Of a stretch of DNA of 64,000 bases, positions 43,653-52,279 are shown piece after piece. Location of the stretch: NCBI RefSeq assembly GCF_001544755.2, contig NZ_FCOF02000025.1:1-64000 (forward strand). Direction: 5' to 3'. Under the pieces are notes generated by a model that had not been told where the DNA came from, searched no databases, and saw only the letters and a program-made list of their open reading frames with translations. The stretch's first letter is position 1, and each line of letters opens with the position of its first letter. Source of the DNA: Caballeronia catudaia. GTDB taxonomy: Bacteria > Pseudomonadota > Gammaproteobacteria > Burkholderiales > Burkholderiaceae. Made by a program: the position numbers and the translations under genes.

Positions 43653-44290
43653 GTCGTCTCCCTTTCCTTCAATATGTCTTCCGACCTCACGCGCTTCACG
43701 CCCGCGGCCTGCATGTCTCGCCACGCCTGATCGAGCGAGCCGTTCAGGTCGATCGCGCGGCACGCGTCTTCGATCACGTTGACCTCGAAACCCGCGGCGC
43801 GCGCATCGAGCGCGGACCACGCGACGCAATAGTCGGTCGCGAGTCCCGCGAGCCAGACACGCGTTGCGCCGACATCGCGCAGATACCCTCCGAGGCCGGT
43901 CGGCGTCACGCGATCGGCTTCGAGAAACGCCGAATAGCTGTCGACACGCTCGTGATGCCCCTTGCGCACGACGAGCCGCGCATGCGGCACATGCAGCTTG
44001 CGATGCAGCGCCGAGCCTTCGGTGTCCTGCACGCAATGCACCGGCCACAGCACCTGTTCGCCGTAAGGCAGCGTCATCGTCTCGAAGGGCTTGCGGCCTG
44101 CGTGATTCGCGGCGAACGACACATGCGAGCGCGGATGCCAGTCCTGCGTCAGCACGACATGCGAGAACGCGCGCGCCAGGCGATTGATGACAGGCACGAT
44201 CTCATTGCCACGCGCGACGGCGAGCGCTCCGCCCGGCATGAAATCGTTCTGCACATCGACGACGAGGAGTACATCTTCGACAGGTTTCAT
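43649..44290 (-). CDS. pncA: Nicotinamidase / pyrazinamidase
   Basis: This 213-residue cysteine hydrolase of the isochorismatase superfamily has its full catalytic set: Asp12 (VVDVQNDF), Lys110 (VRKG) and Cys155 (ATDYCV). The metal ligands Asp50 and His52 (TQDWHP) and His85 (WPVHC) are also present. It converts nicotinamide to nicotinate for NAD salvage. The start MKPVEDVLL (44290) lies just past the preceding stop at 44292; ATGs at 44299 and 44311 overlapping the upstream gene are also possible. Its stop overlaps the thiolase start. Placement inside a beta-oxidation operon is notable. Confidence 0.92.
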   Translation of the reverse strand: MKPVEDVLLVVDVQNDFMPGGALAVARGNEIVPVINRLARAFSHVVLTQDWHPRSHVSFAANHAGRKPFETMTLPYGEQVLWPVHCVQDTEGSALHRKLHVPHARLVVRKGHHERVDSYSAFLEADRVTPTGLGGYLRDVGATRVWLAGLATDYCVAWSALDARAAGFEVNVIEDACRAIDLNGSLDQAWRDMQAAGVKRVRSEDILKERETT

Positions 44291-44291
44291 C

Positions 44292-46376
44292 TCAGCCATT
44301 GAAGCGTCCATTCGATTTCGCGAGTTCGGTCACGCGCGCGGATAACTGCCACGCGTCGCCGTTGACCTGCTTCGCGTATTTGCGGATCGCGCGTTCGACG
44401 TTGTAGAGGCCGATGGTGTCCGCGTAGAGCATCGGCCCGCCGCGCCAGAGCGGAAAGCCGTAGCCCGTCAGATAGACCATGTCGATATCCGACGCCTTCG
44501 CGGCGATGCCTTCCTCGAGGATCTTCGCGCCTTCGTTCACGAGTGACAGCACGAGGCGTCCGACGATCTCGTCATCGTCGATCCTGCGCCGCCCGATGCC
44601 GCGTTCCTTCGAATACGCGACGATCATCTCGTCAACGCTTTCTGATGGCAACGCGTCGCGCTTGCCTGGCCGATAGTCGTACCAGCCCGCGCCGGTCTTC
44701 TGCCCGAAGCGGCCCGTCTCGCACAGACGATCCGCGATGCGCGAATAGTGCAACTCGGGCTGCTCGCGATAACGGCGCTTGCGAATGGCCCAGCCGATGT
44801 CGTTGCCCGCGAGATCGCTCATGCGGAACGGGCCCATCGCGAAGCCGAACTTTTCGATTGCGCGATCGATCTGCGCGGGCAGCGCGCCTTCTTCGAGCAT
44901 GAAAAGCGCCTGGCGAATGTACTGCTCGATCATTCTGTTGCCGATGAAGCCATCGCACACGCCCGACACCACGGCCGTCTTGCGGATCTTTTTCGCGAGC
45001 TGCATGACGGTCGCGAGGACGTCCTTTTCGGTCTTCTCGCCGCGCACGACTTCGAGCAGCTTCATCACGTTGGCGGGGCTGAAGAAGTGCATGCCGATGA
45101 CGTCGCCGGGACGCGACGTGAACGACGCGATCCTGTTCAGATCGAGCGTCGATGTATTCGATGCGAGAATCGCGCCGGGCTTCGCGATTTCATCGAGACG
45201 ACGGAACACCTGTTCCTTCACGCTCAAATCCTCGAACACGGCTTCGATGATGAGATCGGCTTGAGCAAGCGCTTCATAAGCGAGCGTAGGCTGAATCAGC
45301 GCCATGCGCTCTTCCGCTTTCTCCTGCGTGAGCTTGCCCTTTTTGACCTGCGCTTCGTAGTTGGCGCGCATCGTGGCGAGGCCGCGGTCGAGCGCCTCCT
45401 GCTTGGTTTCGAGCAGGGTGACGGGCAGGCCCGCGTTGAGGAAGTTCATCGCGATGCCGCCGCCCATCGTGCCCGCGCCGACGACGCCCACGCGTTCGAT
45501 CTTTCGGACCGGCGTGCCGGACGGCACATCGGCGATCTTGCCCGCAGCGCGTTCGCCGAAAAACGCATGACGCAGCGCGCGGCTTTCCGGTGTCTGCACG
45601 AGCGAGAGAAAGCATTCGCGCTCGAACGCAAGGCCGCGCTCGAAGCCTTCCTTCACGCCCTTTTCGATCGCGTCGATGCATTTGTGCGGCGCCGGAAAAT
45701 GCATAGCGACTGCCGCAACGCCGTTCCTCGCGAACCGAATGAAACCCTCGGGGTTCGGATGTTCGATGGCGCGATCGCGAACCTTCGGATGCGCACCGCC
45801 CCGGTCGGCGGCCTGGCCGGCGAGAGACAGCGCGGCTTCGAGCAGATCGCCTTGCGCGAGTTCGTCGAAAAGCCCGGTATGCGCGAGCTTCTCCGACAAC
45901 ACCGGCGTGCCCGACACGATCATGTTCAGCGCCGCTTCCAGCCCGATCACGCGCGGCAGGCGCTGTGTGCCGCCCGCGCCGGGCAGAAGGCCGAGCTTCA
46001 CTTCCGGCAGCGCGATCTGTGCACCGGGCGCGGCGATCCGGTAATGCGCGCCGAGCGCGAGCTCGAGACCGCCGCCCATCGCGACAGCGTGGATCGCCGC
46101 GACGATCGGTTTCGCGCTGGCTTCCAGCACCTGGATCACCGTGGTGAGCGTCGGTTCCTGCGTGGCCTTCGGCGTATTGAATTCGGTGATGTCCGCGCCG
46201 CCCGAGAACGCCTTGCCCGCGCCGATGATGACGATGGCGCGCACGCTCGCATCATCGTTCGCGCGCTCGACGCCTTCGACGATGCCGAGGCGCGTCGAAT
46301 ACCCGAGCCCGTTGACGGGCGGATTGTCGAGCGTGATGACGGCGACGCCGCCGCGGATCGTGTAGTCCACTGCCAT
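44292..46376 (-). CDS. Bifunctional enoyl-CoA hydratase / 3-hydroxyacyl-CoA dehydrogenase (FadB/FadJ-like)
   Basis: This 694-residue protein has an N-terminal crotonase domain (about 1-190) with GGADITEF and AMGGGLELALGAHYRI. An NAD-binding hydroxyacyl-CoA dehydrogenase domain starts at about 295 (GVVGAGTMGGGIA), with two C-terminal helical domains (GFIGNRM; LTGYGFPLWRGGP). It performs the second and third steps of beta-oxidation, reducing NAD+. It is shorter than E. coli FadB (729) and resembles the peroxisomal multifunctional type. It is the first gene of the catabolic run; a palindromic operator lies 67 bases upstream. Confidence 0.94.
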   Translation of the reverse strand: MAVDYTIRGGVAVITLDNPPVNGLGYSTRLGIVEGVERANDDASVRAIVIIGAGKAFSGGADITEFNTPKATQEPTLTTVIQVLEASAKPIVAAIHAVAMGGGLELALGAHYRIAAPGAQIALPEVKLGLLPGAGGTQRLPRVIGLEAALNMIVSGTPVLSEKLAHTGLFDELAQGDLLEAALSLAGQAADRGGAHPKVRDRAIEHPNPEGFIRFARNGVAAVAMHFPAPHKCIDAIEKGVKEGFERGLAFERECFLSLVQTPESRALRHAFFGERAAGKIADVPSGTPVRKIERVGVVGAGTMGGGIAMNFLNAGLPVTLLETKQEALDRGLATMRANYEAQVKKGKLTQEKAEERMALIQPTLAYEALAQADLIIEAVFEDLSVKEQVFRRLDEIAKPGAILASNTSTLDLNRIASFTSRPGDVIGMHFFSPANVMKLLEVVRGEKTEKDVLATVMQLAKKIRKTAVVSGVCDGFIGNRMIEQYIRQALFMLEEGALPAQIDRAIEKFGFAMGPFRMSDLAGNDIGWAIRKRRYREQPELHYSRIADRLCETGRFGQKTGAGWYDYRPGKRDALPSESVDEMIVAYSKERGIGRRRIDDDEIVGRLVLSLVNEGAKILEEGIAAKASDIDMVYLTGYGFPLWRGGPMLYADTIGLYNVERAIRKYAKQVNGDAWQLSARVTELAKSNGRFNG

Positions 46377-46442
46377 GAACGTGTCTCCTGTCGACCGGAT
46401 AACGGATCGATTGTGGGCGATCGGTCCAGAATACACAAAAGA

Positions 46443-46454
46443 GAACGATCGTTC
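46443..46454. promoter_or_regulatory. TetR-type palindromic operator upstream of the beta-oxidation operon
   Basis: GAACGATCGTTC is a perfect 12-base palindrome, flanked on one side by AATT. It is centred about 72 bases before the start of the FadB-type gene. Similar GAACGATCGTTC-like sites are typical of TetR-family fatty-acid regulators in betaproteobacteria. No regulator gene lies beside it. The operator assignment is inference from symmetry and position. Confidence 0.5.
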
Positions 46455-46495
46455 AATTAAGATGATTGCGCGGCGAGCAGGGGCGCAAGAGTGCG

Positions 46496-46530
46496 AAAGC
46501 CCCGGCTCCGCGCGCACGGACCGGGGCTTT
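46496..46530 (-). terminator. Hairpin terminator after the acyl-CoA ligase gene
   Basis: AAAGCCCCGG (46496-46505) pairs with CCGGGGCTTT (46521-46530), with an additional inner TCCG/CGGA pairing and a single bulged base. It lies 21 bases after the ligase stop. Only three Us follow the stem on the minus strand, so termination may be partial. It separates the ligase gene from the operator and promoter of the FadB operon. Confidence 0.65.
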
Positions 46531-46550
46531 GCCGAGACGGCAAGACCAGC

Positions 46551-48209
46551 CTAGACGGGATTCTCAGCCGCGCCCGGCAGCACATACTCCCGATATTGCT
46601 CACGCAGCCGCACTTTCTGCAGCTTGCCCGTCGCGGTATGCGGCAACTCGTCGGCGAACACGACATCGTCGGGAATCCACCACTTCGCGACCTTGCCCTC
46701 GAAATGCGCGAGCAACTCTTCCCGCGTGAGCGTCGCGCCCGGCTTCAACACCGCGACGATCAACGGCCGCTCCGTCCACTTCGGATGCGCGCACGCGATG
46801 CACGCCGCTTCCGCCACTTGCGGATGCGACACCGCGATGTTCTCCAGATCGATCGAGCTGATCCATTCGCCGCCGGACTTGATCACGTCCTTGCTGCGAT
46901 CGGTGATCTGCATGAAGCCGTCCTGATCGATGGTCGCGACATCGCCCGTCGGGAACCAGCCGTCGACGAGCGGCGAGTCGTCGCGACGGAAATAGCGGCC
47001 GATGACCCACGGGCCGCGCACATACAGATCGCCGAATGACTTGCCGTCCCAGGGCAGCTCGCGGCCGTCGTCGCCGACTACCTTCATGTCGACGCCGAAG
47101 ATCGCGTGACCCTGCTTTTCGAGCGAGTGGCGCTGCGCGTCGAGCGGACGCTGCTTCTGCCTGAAGGAGAGACGCGACAGCGTGCCGAGCGGCGACATCT
47201 CCGTCATGCCCCATGCGTGAATCACCTGCACGCCGTAGTCTTCCTCGAAGGTGCGCAGCATCGCGGGCGGGCACGCGGAGCCGCCGATCACCGTGCGCTT
47301 CAACGTGGAAAAGCGCGCGTCGTGCTGCTTCATGTGGTTGAGCAGGCCCATCCATACGGTCGGCACGCCGGCCGAATATGTGACGCCTTCGCTTTCCATC
47401 AACTCGTAGAGCGACTTGCCGTCGAGGTCCTTGCCCGGAAACACGAGCTTCGCGCCGACGAGCGGCGCCGCGTGCGGAATGCCCCACGCATTGACATGGA
47501 ACATCGGCACGACGGGCAGGATCGCATCGCTCGATGACGCGCCCATCGCATCGGGCAGCGCCGCGCCATAAGCGTGCAGCACCGTCGAGCGATGCGAGTA
47601 CAGCGCGCCCTTCGGATTGCCCGTCGTCCCGGATGTGTAGCAGAGAAACGAGGCCTGGCGCTCGTCGAGCATCGGCCAGTCGTAATTGCCGTCGTGCGCA
47701 GCGATGAGCGTCTCGTAGCTCATCAGCGGCACGCTCGGGTTCGACAAATGCTCTTCGATGCATGGAGCATCGCCGAGCGCGATCCAGCCTTTCACGTTCG
47801 GGCACTGCGGCGCGACGATCTCGACGAGCGGACCGAAGGTCATGTCGAAGAAGACGTAGGCGTCGTCGGCATGATCGATGATGAACGCGATCTGATCGGG
47901 AAAGAGCCGCGGGTTGATCGTATGGCACACGGCGCCCATGCCGGAGACGCCGTAATAGCACTCCAGATGCCGGTAGCCGTTCCATGCGAGCGTGCCGATG
48001 CGCTCGCCTTGTTCCACGCCGAGCGCGGTCAAAGCCTGCGCGAGTTGCTTCGCGCGTTTCTCGCAATCGCGCCAGGTATACCGGTGGATATCGCCTTCGA
48101 TGCGACGCGACACGATTTCGTTGTCGCCGAAGTGACGCGAAGCATGGGACAGCAGGGACGACGCGAGCAACGGTACTTCCATCATCTGGCCGTAGAGCGG
48201 CGACGTCAT
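46551..48209 (-). CDS. Fatty-acyl-CoA ligase (medium/long-chain, AlkK-like)
   Basis: This 552-residue ANL-superfamily enzyme has the AMP-binding motif YTSGTTGNPKG, VPMFHVNAWG, GMTEMSPLG, the hinge region WFPTGDVATID and the C-terminal lysine motif TATGKLQK. It activates fatty acids to acyl-CoA with ATP. Together with the FadB-type enzyme, thiolase and thioesterase downstream on the same strand, it completes most of a beta-oxidation set; no acyl-CoA dehydrogenase is in this window. It is divergent from selO with 106 bases between. Confidence 0.93.
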   Translation of the reverse strand: MTSPLYGQMMEVPLLASSLLSHASRHFGDNEIVSRRIEGDIHRYTWRDCEKRAKQLAQALTALGVEQGERIGTLAWNGYRHLECYYGVSGMGAVCHTINPRLFPDQIAFIIDHADDAYVFFDMTFGPLVEIVAPQCPNVKGWIALGDAPCIEEHLSNPSVPLMSYETLIAAHDGNYDWPMLDERQASFLCYTSGTTGNPKGALYSHRSTVLHAYGAALPDAMGASSSDAILPVVPMFHVNAWGIPHAAPLVGAKLVFPGKDLDGKSLYELMESEGVTYSAGVPTVWMGLLNHMKQHDARFSTLKRTVIGGSACPPAMLRTFEEDYGVQVIHAWGMTEMSPLGTLSRLSFRQKQRPLDAQRHSLEKQGHAIFGVDMKVVGDDGRELPWDGKSFGDLYVRGPWVIGRYFRRDDSPLVDGWFPTGDVATIDQDGFMQITDRSKDVIKSGGEWISSIDLENIAVSHPQVAEAACIACAHPKWTERPLIVAVLKPGATLTREELLAHFEGKVAKWWIPDDVVFADELPHTATGKLQKVRLREQYREYVLPGAAENPV

Positions 48210-48315
48210 AGGCGATGTCCTCGGATGGGTCTGTAGCTTGGCAATCGATGCGAGCCGGCTCCTGCAGGCCCGCGGACGCGGAATTACAATATCGTTTAAC
48301 TCAGAGGCGCTCAAC

Positions 48316-49908
48316 ATGTCGTTTTCCCCAAGCAATGCCGTGCGCGCGGCGCGCGACGAGACGCCCGCCGACGCGCGTTCCGTCGACGAAATCGCCAGCG
48401 CGATCCGCGTCGGTCTGCCCGGCTCGTTCGCCGCGCTCGGCACCGCTTTCCTGACCCGTCTGCCCGCCGCGCCCGTCGCCGATCCCTATCTCGTCGGGCT
48501 TTCGCCCGAGATGGCCGAATCGCTCGGCTTCGATCCCGAAGTCGCCACCGGCCCCCAAAAGAACGCATTCGCCGCGTACTTCGCCGGCAATCCGACGCGC
48601 GACTGGCCGAGCGATGCGCTGCCCTATGCCGCCGTGTACTCGGGGCATCAGTTCGGCGTATGGGCGGGCCAACTGGGCGACGGCCGCGCGCTCACGCTCG
48701 GCGAGAGAGAGCACGATGGCGCGCGCCTCGAAGTGCAGTTGAAAGGCGCGGGACGCACGCCCTATTCGCGCATGGGCGACGGCCGCGCGGTGCTGCGTTC
48801 TTCGATTCGCGAGTTTCTCTGCTCGGAGGCGATGCACCATCTGGGCATCCCGACCACGCGCGCGCTCGCCGTCATCGGCGCGGATATGCCGGTGCGTCGC
48901 GAGACCATCGAAACGGCCGCGATCGTCACGCGCGTCGCGCCGAGCTTTGTGCGCTTCGGGCACTTCGAACATTTCTATTCGAACGATCGCGTCGACGATC
49001 TGCGCAAGCTCGCCGATCACGTGATCGACCGCTTTTATCCGCATTGCAAAGAGGCCGACGACCCGTATCTCGCGCTGCTCGACGAAGCCGTGCGCTCGAC
49101 CGCCGACCTGATGGCGCAATGGCAAGGCGTCGGCTTTTGCCACGGCGTGATGAACACCGACAACATGTCGATTCTCGGTCTTACGATCGACTACGGTCCG
49201 TTCGGCTTCATGGACGCGTTCAACGCGCATCACGTCTGCAATCACTCGGATACGCAGGGGCGCTATTCCTACAGCCGCCAGCCGCAGGTCGCGTACTGGA
49301 ACCTCTTTTGTCTCGCGCAGGCGCTCGTGCCGCTCTTCGGCGGCAACCTGCCGGAAGAAGGCCGCGCCGAACGCGTCGTCGAAGAAGCGCAGAAGGTGCT
49401 CGAACGCTATAAGGACCGGTTCGGGCCCGCGCTCGTTGCGACGATGCGAGCGAAGCTCGGCCTCGACATCGAGCGCGAAGGCGACGACAAGCTCGCCAAC
49501 GGGCTTTTCGAAATCATGCACGCGAATCGCGCGGACTTCACGCTCACGTTCCGGAACCTGTCGAAACTCTCGAAGTCCGACGCGAGCCGCGATGCGCCCG
49601 TGCGCGATCTCTTTCTCGACCGCGCCGCATTCGATGCGTGGGCCGTCCAATATCGCGAACGGCTCGCGCACGAACCGCGCGACGACGCCGCGCGCGCCAC
49701 GGCGATGAATCGCGTGAATCCGAAATACGTGCTGCGCAATCATCTGGCGGAACAGGCGATCCGCCGGGCGAACGAGAAGGATTTCTCGGAAGTGGCGCGT
49801 CTTCTGGACGTACTGCGCCGCCCTTATGACGAGCAGCCGGAAAACGAGGCGTATGCCGCCCTGCCGCCCGACTGGGCGGGCGAACTCGAGGTGAGTTGTT
49901 CTTCGTAG
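48316..49908 (+). CDS. selO: Protein adenylyltransferase SelO (YdiU)
   Basis: This 530-residue pseudokinase-fold AMPylase has YSGHQFGVWAGQLGDGRA, LQLKGAGRTPYSRMGDGRAVLRSS and HGVMNTDNMSILG, all SelO hallmarks. It ends SCSS: the cysteine third from the end replaces the selenocysteine of animal SelO. It transfers AMP to Ser/Thr/Tyr of redox proteins and responds to oxidative stress. It starts at MSFSPSNAV and is followed 49 bases later by msrB, likely in the same operon. Confidence 0.94.
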   Translation: MSFSPSNAVRAARDETPADARSVDEIASAIRVGLPGSFAALGTAFLTRLPAAPVADPYLVGLSPEMAESLGFDPEVATGPQKNAFAAYFAGNPTRDWPSDALPYAAVYSGHQFGVWAGQLGDGRALTLGEREHDGARLEVQLKGAGRTPYSRMGDGRAVLRSSIREFLCSEAMHHLGIPTTRALAVIGADMPVRRETIETAAIVTRVAPSFVRFGHFEHFYSNDRVDDLRKLADHVIDRFYPHCKEADDPYLALLDEAVRSTADLMAQWQGVGFCHGVMNTDNMSILGLTIDYGPFGFMDAFNAHHVCNHSDTQGRYSYSRQPQVAYWNLFCLAQALVPLFGGNLPEEGRAERVVEEAQKVLERYKDRFGPALVATMRAKLGLDIEREGDDKLANGLFEIMHANRADFTLTFRNLSKLSKSDASRDAPVRDLFLDRAAFDAWAVQYRERLAHEPRDDAARATAMNRVNPKYVLRNHLAEQAIRRANEKDFSEVARLLDVLRRPYDEQPENEAYAALPPDWAGELEVSCSS

Positions 49909-49957
49909 CATCGCCCTCATATACAAGGCCTTCCCGGCCAGACCCAAGGAACGACAG

Positions 49958-50374
49958 ATGAGCACAGACGACACCCCGAAGAGCTACCCGCTGCAAAAAG
50001 ACGACGCTTCGTATCGCCGTGAGCTCGACGACATGCAGTATCAGGTCACGCGTCACGCCGTGACCGAGCGCCCGTTCACCGGCAAATACTGGGATCACAA
50101 GGACCGCGGCGTCTACGACTGCGTGTGTTGCGGCACGCCGCTTTTCGAATCGGACACCAAATTCGACGCCGGCTGCGGCTGGCCGAGCTATTTCAAGCCG
50201 ATCAACGGCGAAGTGATTCAGGAAAAAACCGACCGGTCGCACGGCATGCTGCGCATCGAGGTGCTGTGCAACAACTGCGGCGCGCACCTCGGCCACGTTT
50301 TCGAGGACGGCCCCGCCCCGACCGGTTTGCGGTATTGCATCAACTCGGCTGCGCTACAATTCGAACCCAAGTAA
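49958..50374 (+). CDS. msrB: Peptide-methionine (R)-S-oxide reductase
   Basis: This 138-residue protein has two CxxC zinc pairs (YDCVCCGTPLF and LCNNCGAHLGHVF), the GCGWPSYFKPI substrate loop and catalytic cysteine in RYCINSAAL. It repairs methionine-R-sulfoxide in proteins using thioredoxin. It lies directly after selO, another oxidative-stress gene. A terminator follows at 50402-50429. Confidence 0.96.
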   Translation: MSTDDTPKSYPLQKDDASYRRELDDMQYQVTRHAVTERPFTGKYWDHKDRGVYDCVCCGTPLFESDTKFDAGCGWPSYFKPINGEVIQEKTDRSHGMLRIEVLCNNCGAHLGHVFEDGPAPTGLRYCINSAALQFEPK

Positions 50375-50401
50375 GCGCGAGCCGTGCATTTCGTCGTACC
50401 G

Positions 50402-50429
50402 GCGCCCGCCGCTTCTCGCGGGCGCTTTT
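50402..50429 (+). terminator. Intrinsic terminator after msrB
   Basis: GCGCCCGC (50402-50409) and GCGGGCGC (50418-50425) form an 8-bp stem with an 8-base loop, followed by TTTT. It lies 27 bases after the msrB stop and before yciB, so yciB-bolA-ppiC probably has its own promoter or depends on read-through. Confidence 0.7.
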
Positions 50430-50476
50430 CTTCGCGCGCCTCGCCCTCATCCGATGCCCCTCACGTCCGGACGCCA

Positions 50477-51013
50477 ATGAAATTTCTGTTCGATCTGTTT
50501 CCGATCATTCTCTTTTTCGTCGCATTCAAGGTCTGGGGCATTTACACCGCGACGGCCGTCGCGATTGCGGCGACGCTCGTGCAGATCGCCTGGGTCGCGT
50601 TCCGGCATCGCAAGGTCGATCCGATGCTGTGGGTGAGTCTCGGCGTGGTCGTCGTGTTCGGCGGCGCGACGCTCGTGCTGCACAACGACACTTTCATCAA
50701 ATGGAAGCCGACCGCGCTCTACTGGCTCTTCGCATTCGCGCTGATCGTCGCGCATCTCGGCTTCAGAAAAAATCTGATCGAAGCGATGATGGGCAAGCAG
50801 ATCGTGCTGCCGCATCGCGTGTGGGGACAACTGAACGTTGCGTGGGCCGTGTTCTTCGCGTTGCTCGGCATCGTCAATCTTTTCGTCGCCTATAACTTCA
50901 CGACGGATCAGTGGGTCAACTTCAAGCTGTTCGGCGCGACGGGCTGTCTCGTCCTGTTCATCGTCGCGCAGAGCTTCTGGCTTGCCAAATACATGAAGGA
51001 GGACGGGCAATGA
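50477..51013 (+). CDS. yciB: Septation protein A / inner membrane protein YciB
   Basis: This 178-residue protein has about five transmembrane helices and begins MKFLFDLFPIILFFVAFKVWGIYTA, the YciB/IspZ signature. NLFVAYNFTTDQWVNFKLFG lies near the C-terminus. It is linked to cell-envelope synthesis and septation through interactions with elongation and division proteins. Its stop overlaps the bolA start (ATGA). The yciB-bolA-ppiC order is characteristic of Burkholderiales. Confidence 0.95.
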   Translation: MKFLFDLFPIILFFVAFKVWGIYTATAVAIAATLVQIAWVAFRHRKVDPMLWVSLGVVVVFGGATLVLHNDTFIKWKPTALYWLFAFALIVAHLGFRKNLIEAMMGKQIVLPHRVWGQLNVAWAVFFALLGIVNLFVAYNFTTDQWVNFKLFGATGCLVLFIVAQSFWLAKYMKEDGQ

Positions 51014-51324
51014 GCGAATCCTTCGATTTCATGAGCGCATCGGCGGCGGACAAGATCGCGCATCTCGAAGCGCGGCTGAACGCGGCGCTGCAACCCCAAT
51101 CCGTGCATATCGACGACGACAGCGCCGCGCACGCGGGCCATGCGGGCGCGGCGTCGGGCAGCCATTACACGGTGACGATCGTCGCCGATTGCTTTGCCGG
51201 CAAGGCGCGCGTGGGGCGGCATCGACTGGTGTATGATGCGCTGGCCGAGGAAATGCGGCGCGGCGTGCACGCGCTCGCGATCCGTGCTTACACGCCGCAG
51301 GAGTTCGCAGAACAATTCGAATAA
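51010..51324 (+). CDS. BolA-family protein
   Basis: This 104-residue class II KH-like fold protein has the conserved GKARVGRHRLVYDALAEEM segment, including the invariant histidine, and ends in a family-typical helix. BolA proteins act with monothiol glutaredoxins in Fe-S or redox signalling and affect shape in stationary phase. It overlaps yciB by four bases. Confidence 0.92.
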   Translation: MSESFDFMSASAADKIAHLEARLNAALQPQSVHIDDDSAAHAGHAGAASGSHYTVTIVADCFAGKARVGRHRLVYDALAEEMRRGVHALAIRAYTPQEFAEQFE

Positions 51325-51432
51325 ACGCGCGGCTCGTGTTTCAATCCGCGTTTCGTCCCGAGTTTTCGTCCGTTATCTTGCCTCTTGAATCTCGCCTGAG
51401 AAGGCGTCAGTTTGCTCAGTTAGGAACCTCCG

Positions 51433-52215
51433 ATGACTTTGAAAAAAACCCGCGTCTGGGTGTTGCTGGCTGCATTCGCGGCTGCTCCCGCGTTTGCGCA
51501 AAACATCGCCGTCGTGAACGGCACGCCGATTCCGACGTCGCGCGCCGATGCGCTCGTGAAGCAGCTCGTGGCGCAAGGTCAGCAGGATTCGCCGCAACTT
51601 CAGCAAGCGGTGCGCGAGGAACTCATCAACCGCGAAATCCTGATGCAGGAAGCCGCGCGCGAAGGCATCGCGACGCGTCCCGACGTGAAGGCGCAGATCG
51701 CGGTGGCGCAGCAGACCGTCGTGCTGCGCGCGCTGATCGAAGACTTCGTGAAGAAGAACACGCCGACCGACGCCGAAATCAAGGCGCGCTATGACCAGCT
51801 CGTGAAGCAGAACGGTGGCGGCAAGGAACTGCATCTGCATCACATCCTCGTCGACAACGAAGCGCAGGCGAAGGATCTGATCACGAAGATCAAGGGCGGC
51901 GCGAGCTTCGAGGATCTCGCCAAGCAATATTCGAAGGACCCGGGATCGGGCAAGAACGGCGGCGATCTGGACTGGTCGTCGCCTTCGGCTTACGTGCCGG
52001 AGTTCGGCGCGGCCGCCGAGAAGCTCAAGAAGGGTGAAGTGACGCCCGAGCCGGTGAAGACGCAGTTCGGCTATCACGTCATCCGCATGGACGATTCGCG
52101 CGAGATCGCCCCGCCGCCGTTCGATCAGGTGAAGGCGCAGATCGCGCAGCAGATCCAGCAGGAGAAGCTGCAGACGTTCGAGGAAGGGTTGCGCAGCAAG
52201 GCAGTGATCAAGTAA
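51433..52215 (+). CDS. Periplasmic peptidyl-prolyl cis-trans isomerase (PpiC/parvulin type)
   Basis: This 260-residue protein has a signal peptide ending in AAPAFAQ (residue 23). A SurA-N-like chaperone helix region follows (about 24-125), then a rotamase domain at about 130-225 (HLHHILVDNEAQAKDL, AKQYSKDPGSGKNGGDLDW, TQFGYHVIRMDD). It assists folding of envelope proteins. It follows bolA by 108 bases and is closed by a terminator at 52239. Confidence 0.93.
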   Translation: MTLKKTRVWVLLAAFAAAPAFAQNIAVVNGTPIPTSRADALVKQLVAQGQQDSPQLQQAVREELINREILMQEAAREGIATRPDVKAQIAVAQQTVVLRALIEDFVKKNTPTDAEIKARYDQLVKQNGGGKELHLHHILVDNEAQAKDLITKIKGGASFEDLAKQYSKDPGSGKNGGDLDWSSPSAYVPEFGAAAEKLKKGEVTPEPVKTQFGYHVIRMDDSREIAPPPFDQVKAQIAQQIQQEKLQTFEEGLRSKAVIK

Positions 52216-52238
52216 CTTTTCGCTGCTGCTGGATTTCA

Positions 52239-52270
52239 GGCAAAGCCGCCCGAGGGCGGCTTTGCCTTTT
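52239..52270 (+). terminator. Intrinsic terminator after the PpiC-type gene
   Basis: GGCAAAGCCGCCC (52239-52251) is the exact complement of GGGCGGCTTTGCC (52254-52266), followed by TTTT. It ends the yciB-bolA-ppiC transcript just before the convergent hexosaminidase gene. Confidence 0.85.
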
Positions 52271-52279
52271 ATTGCGCGC

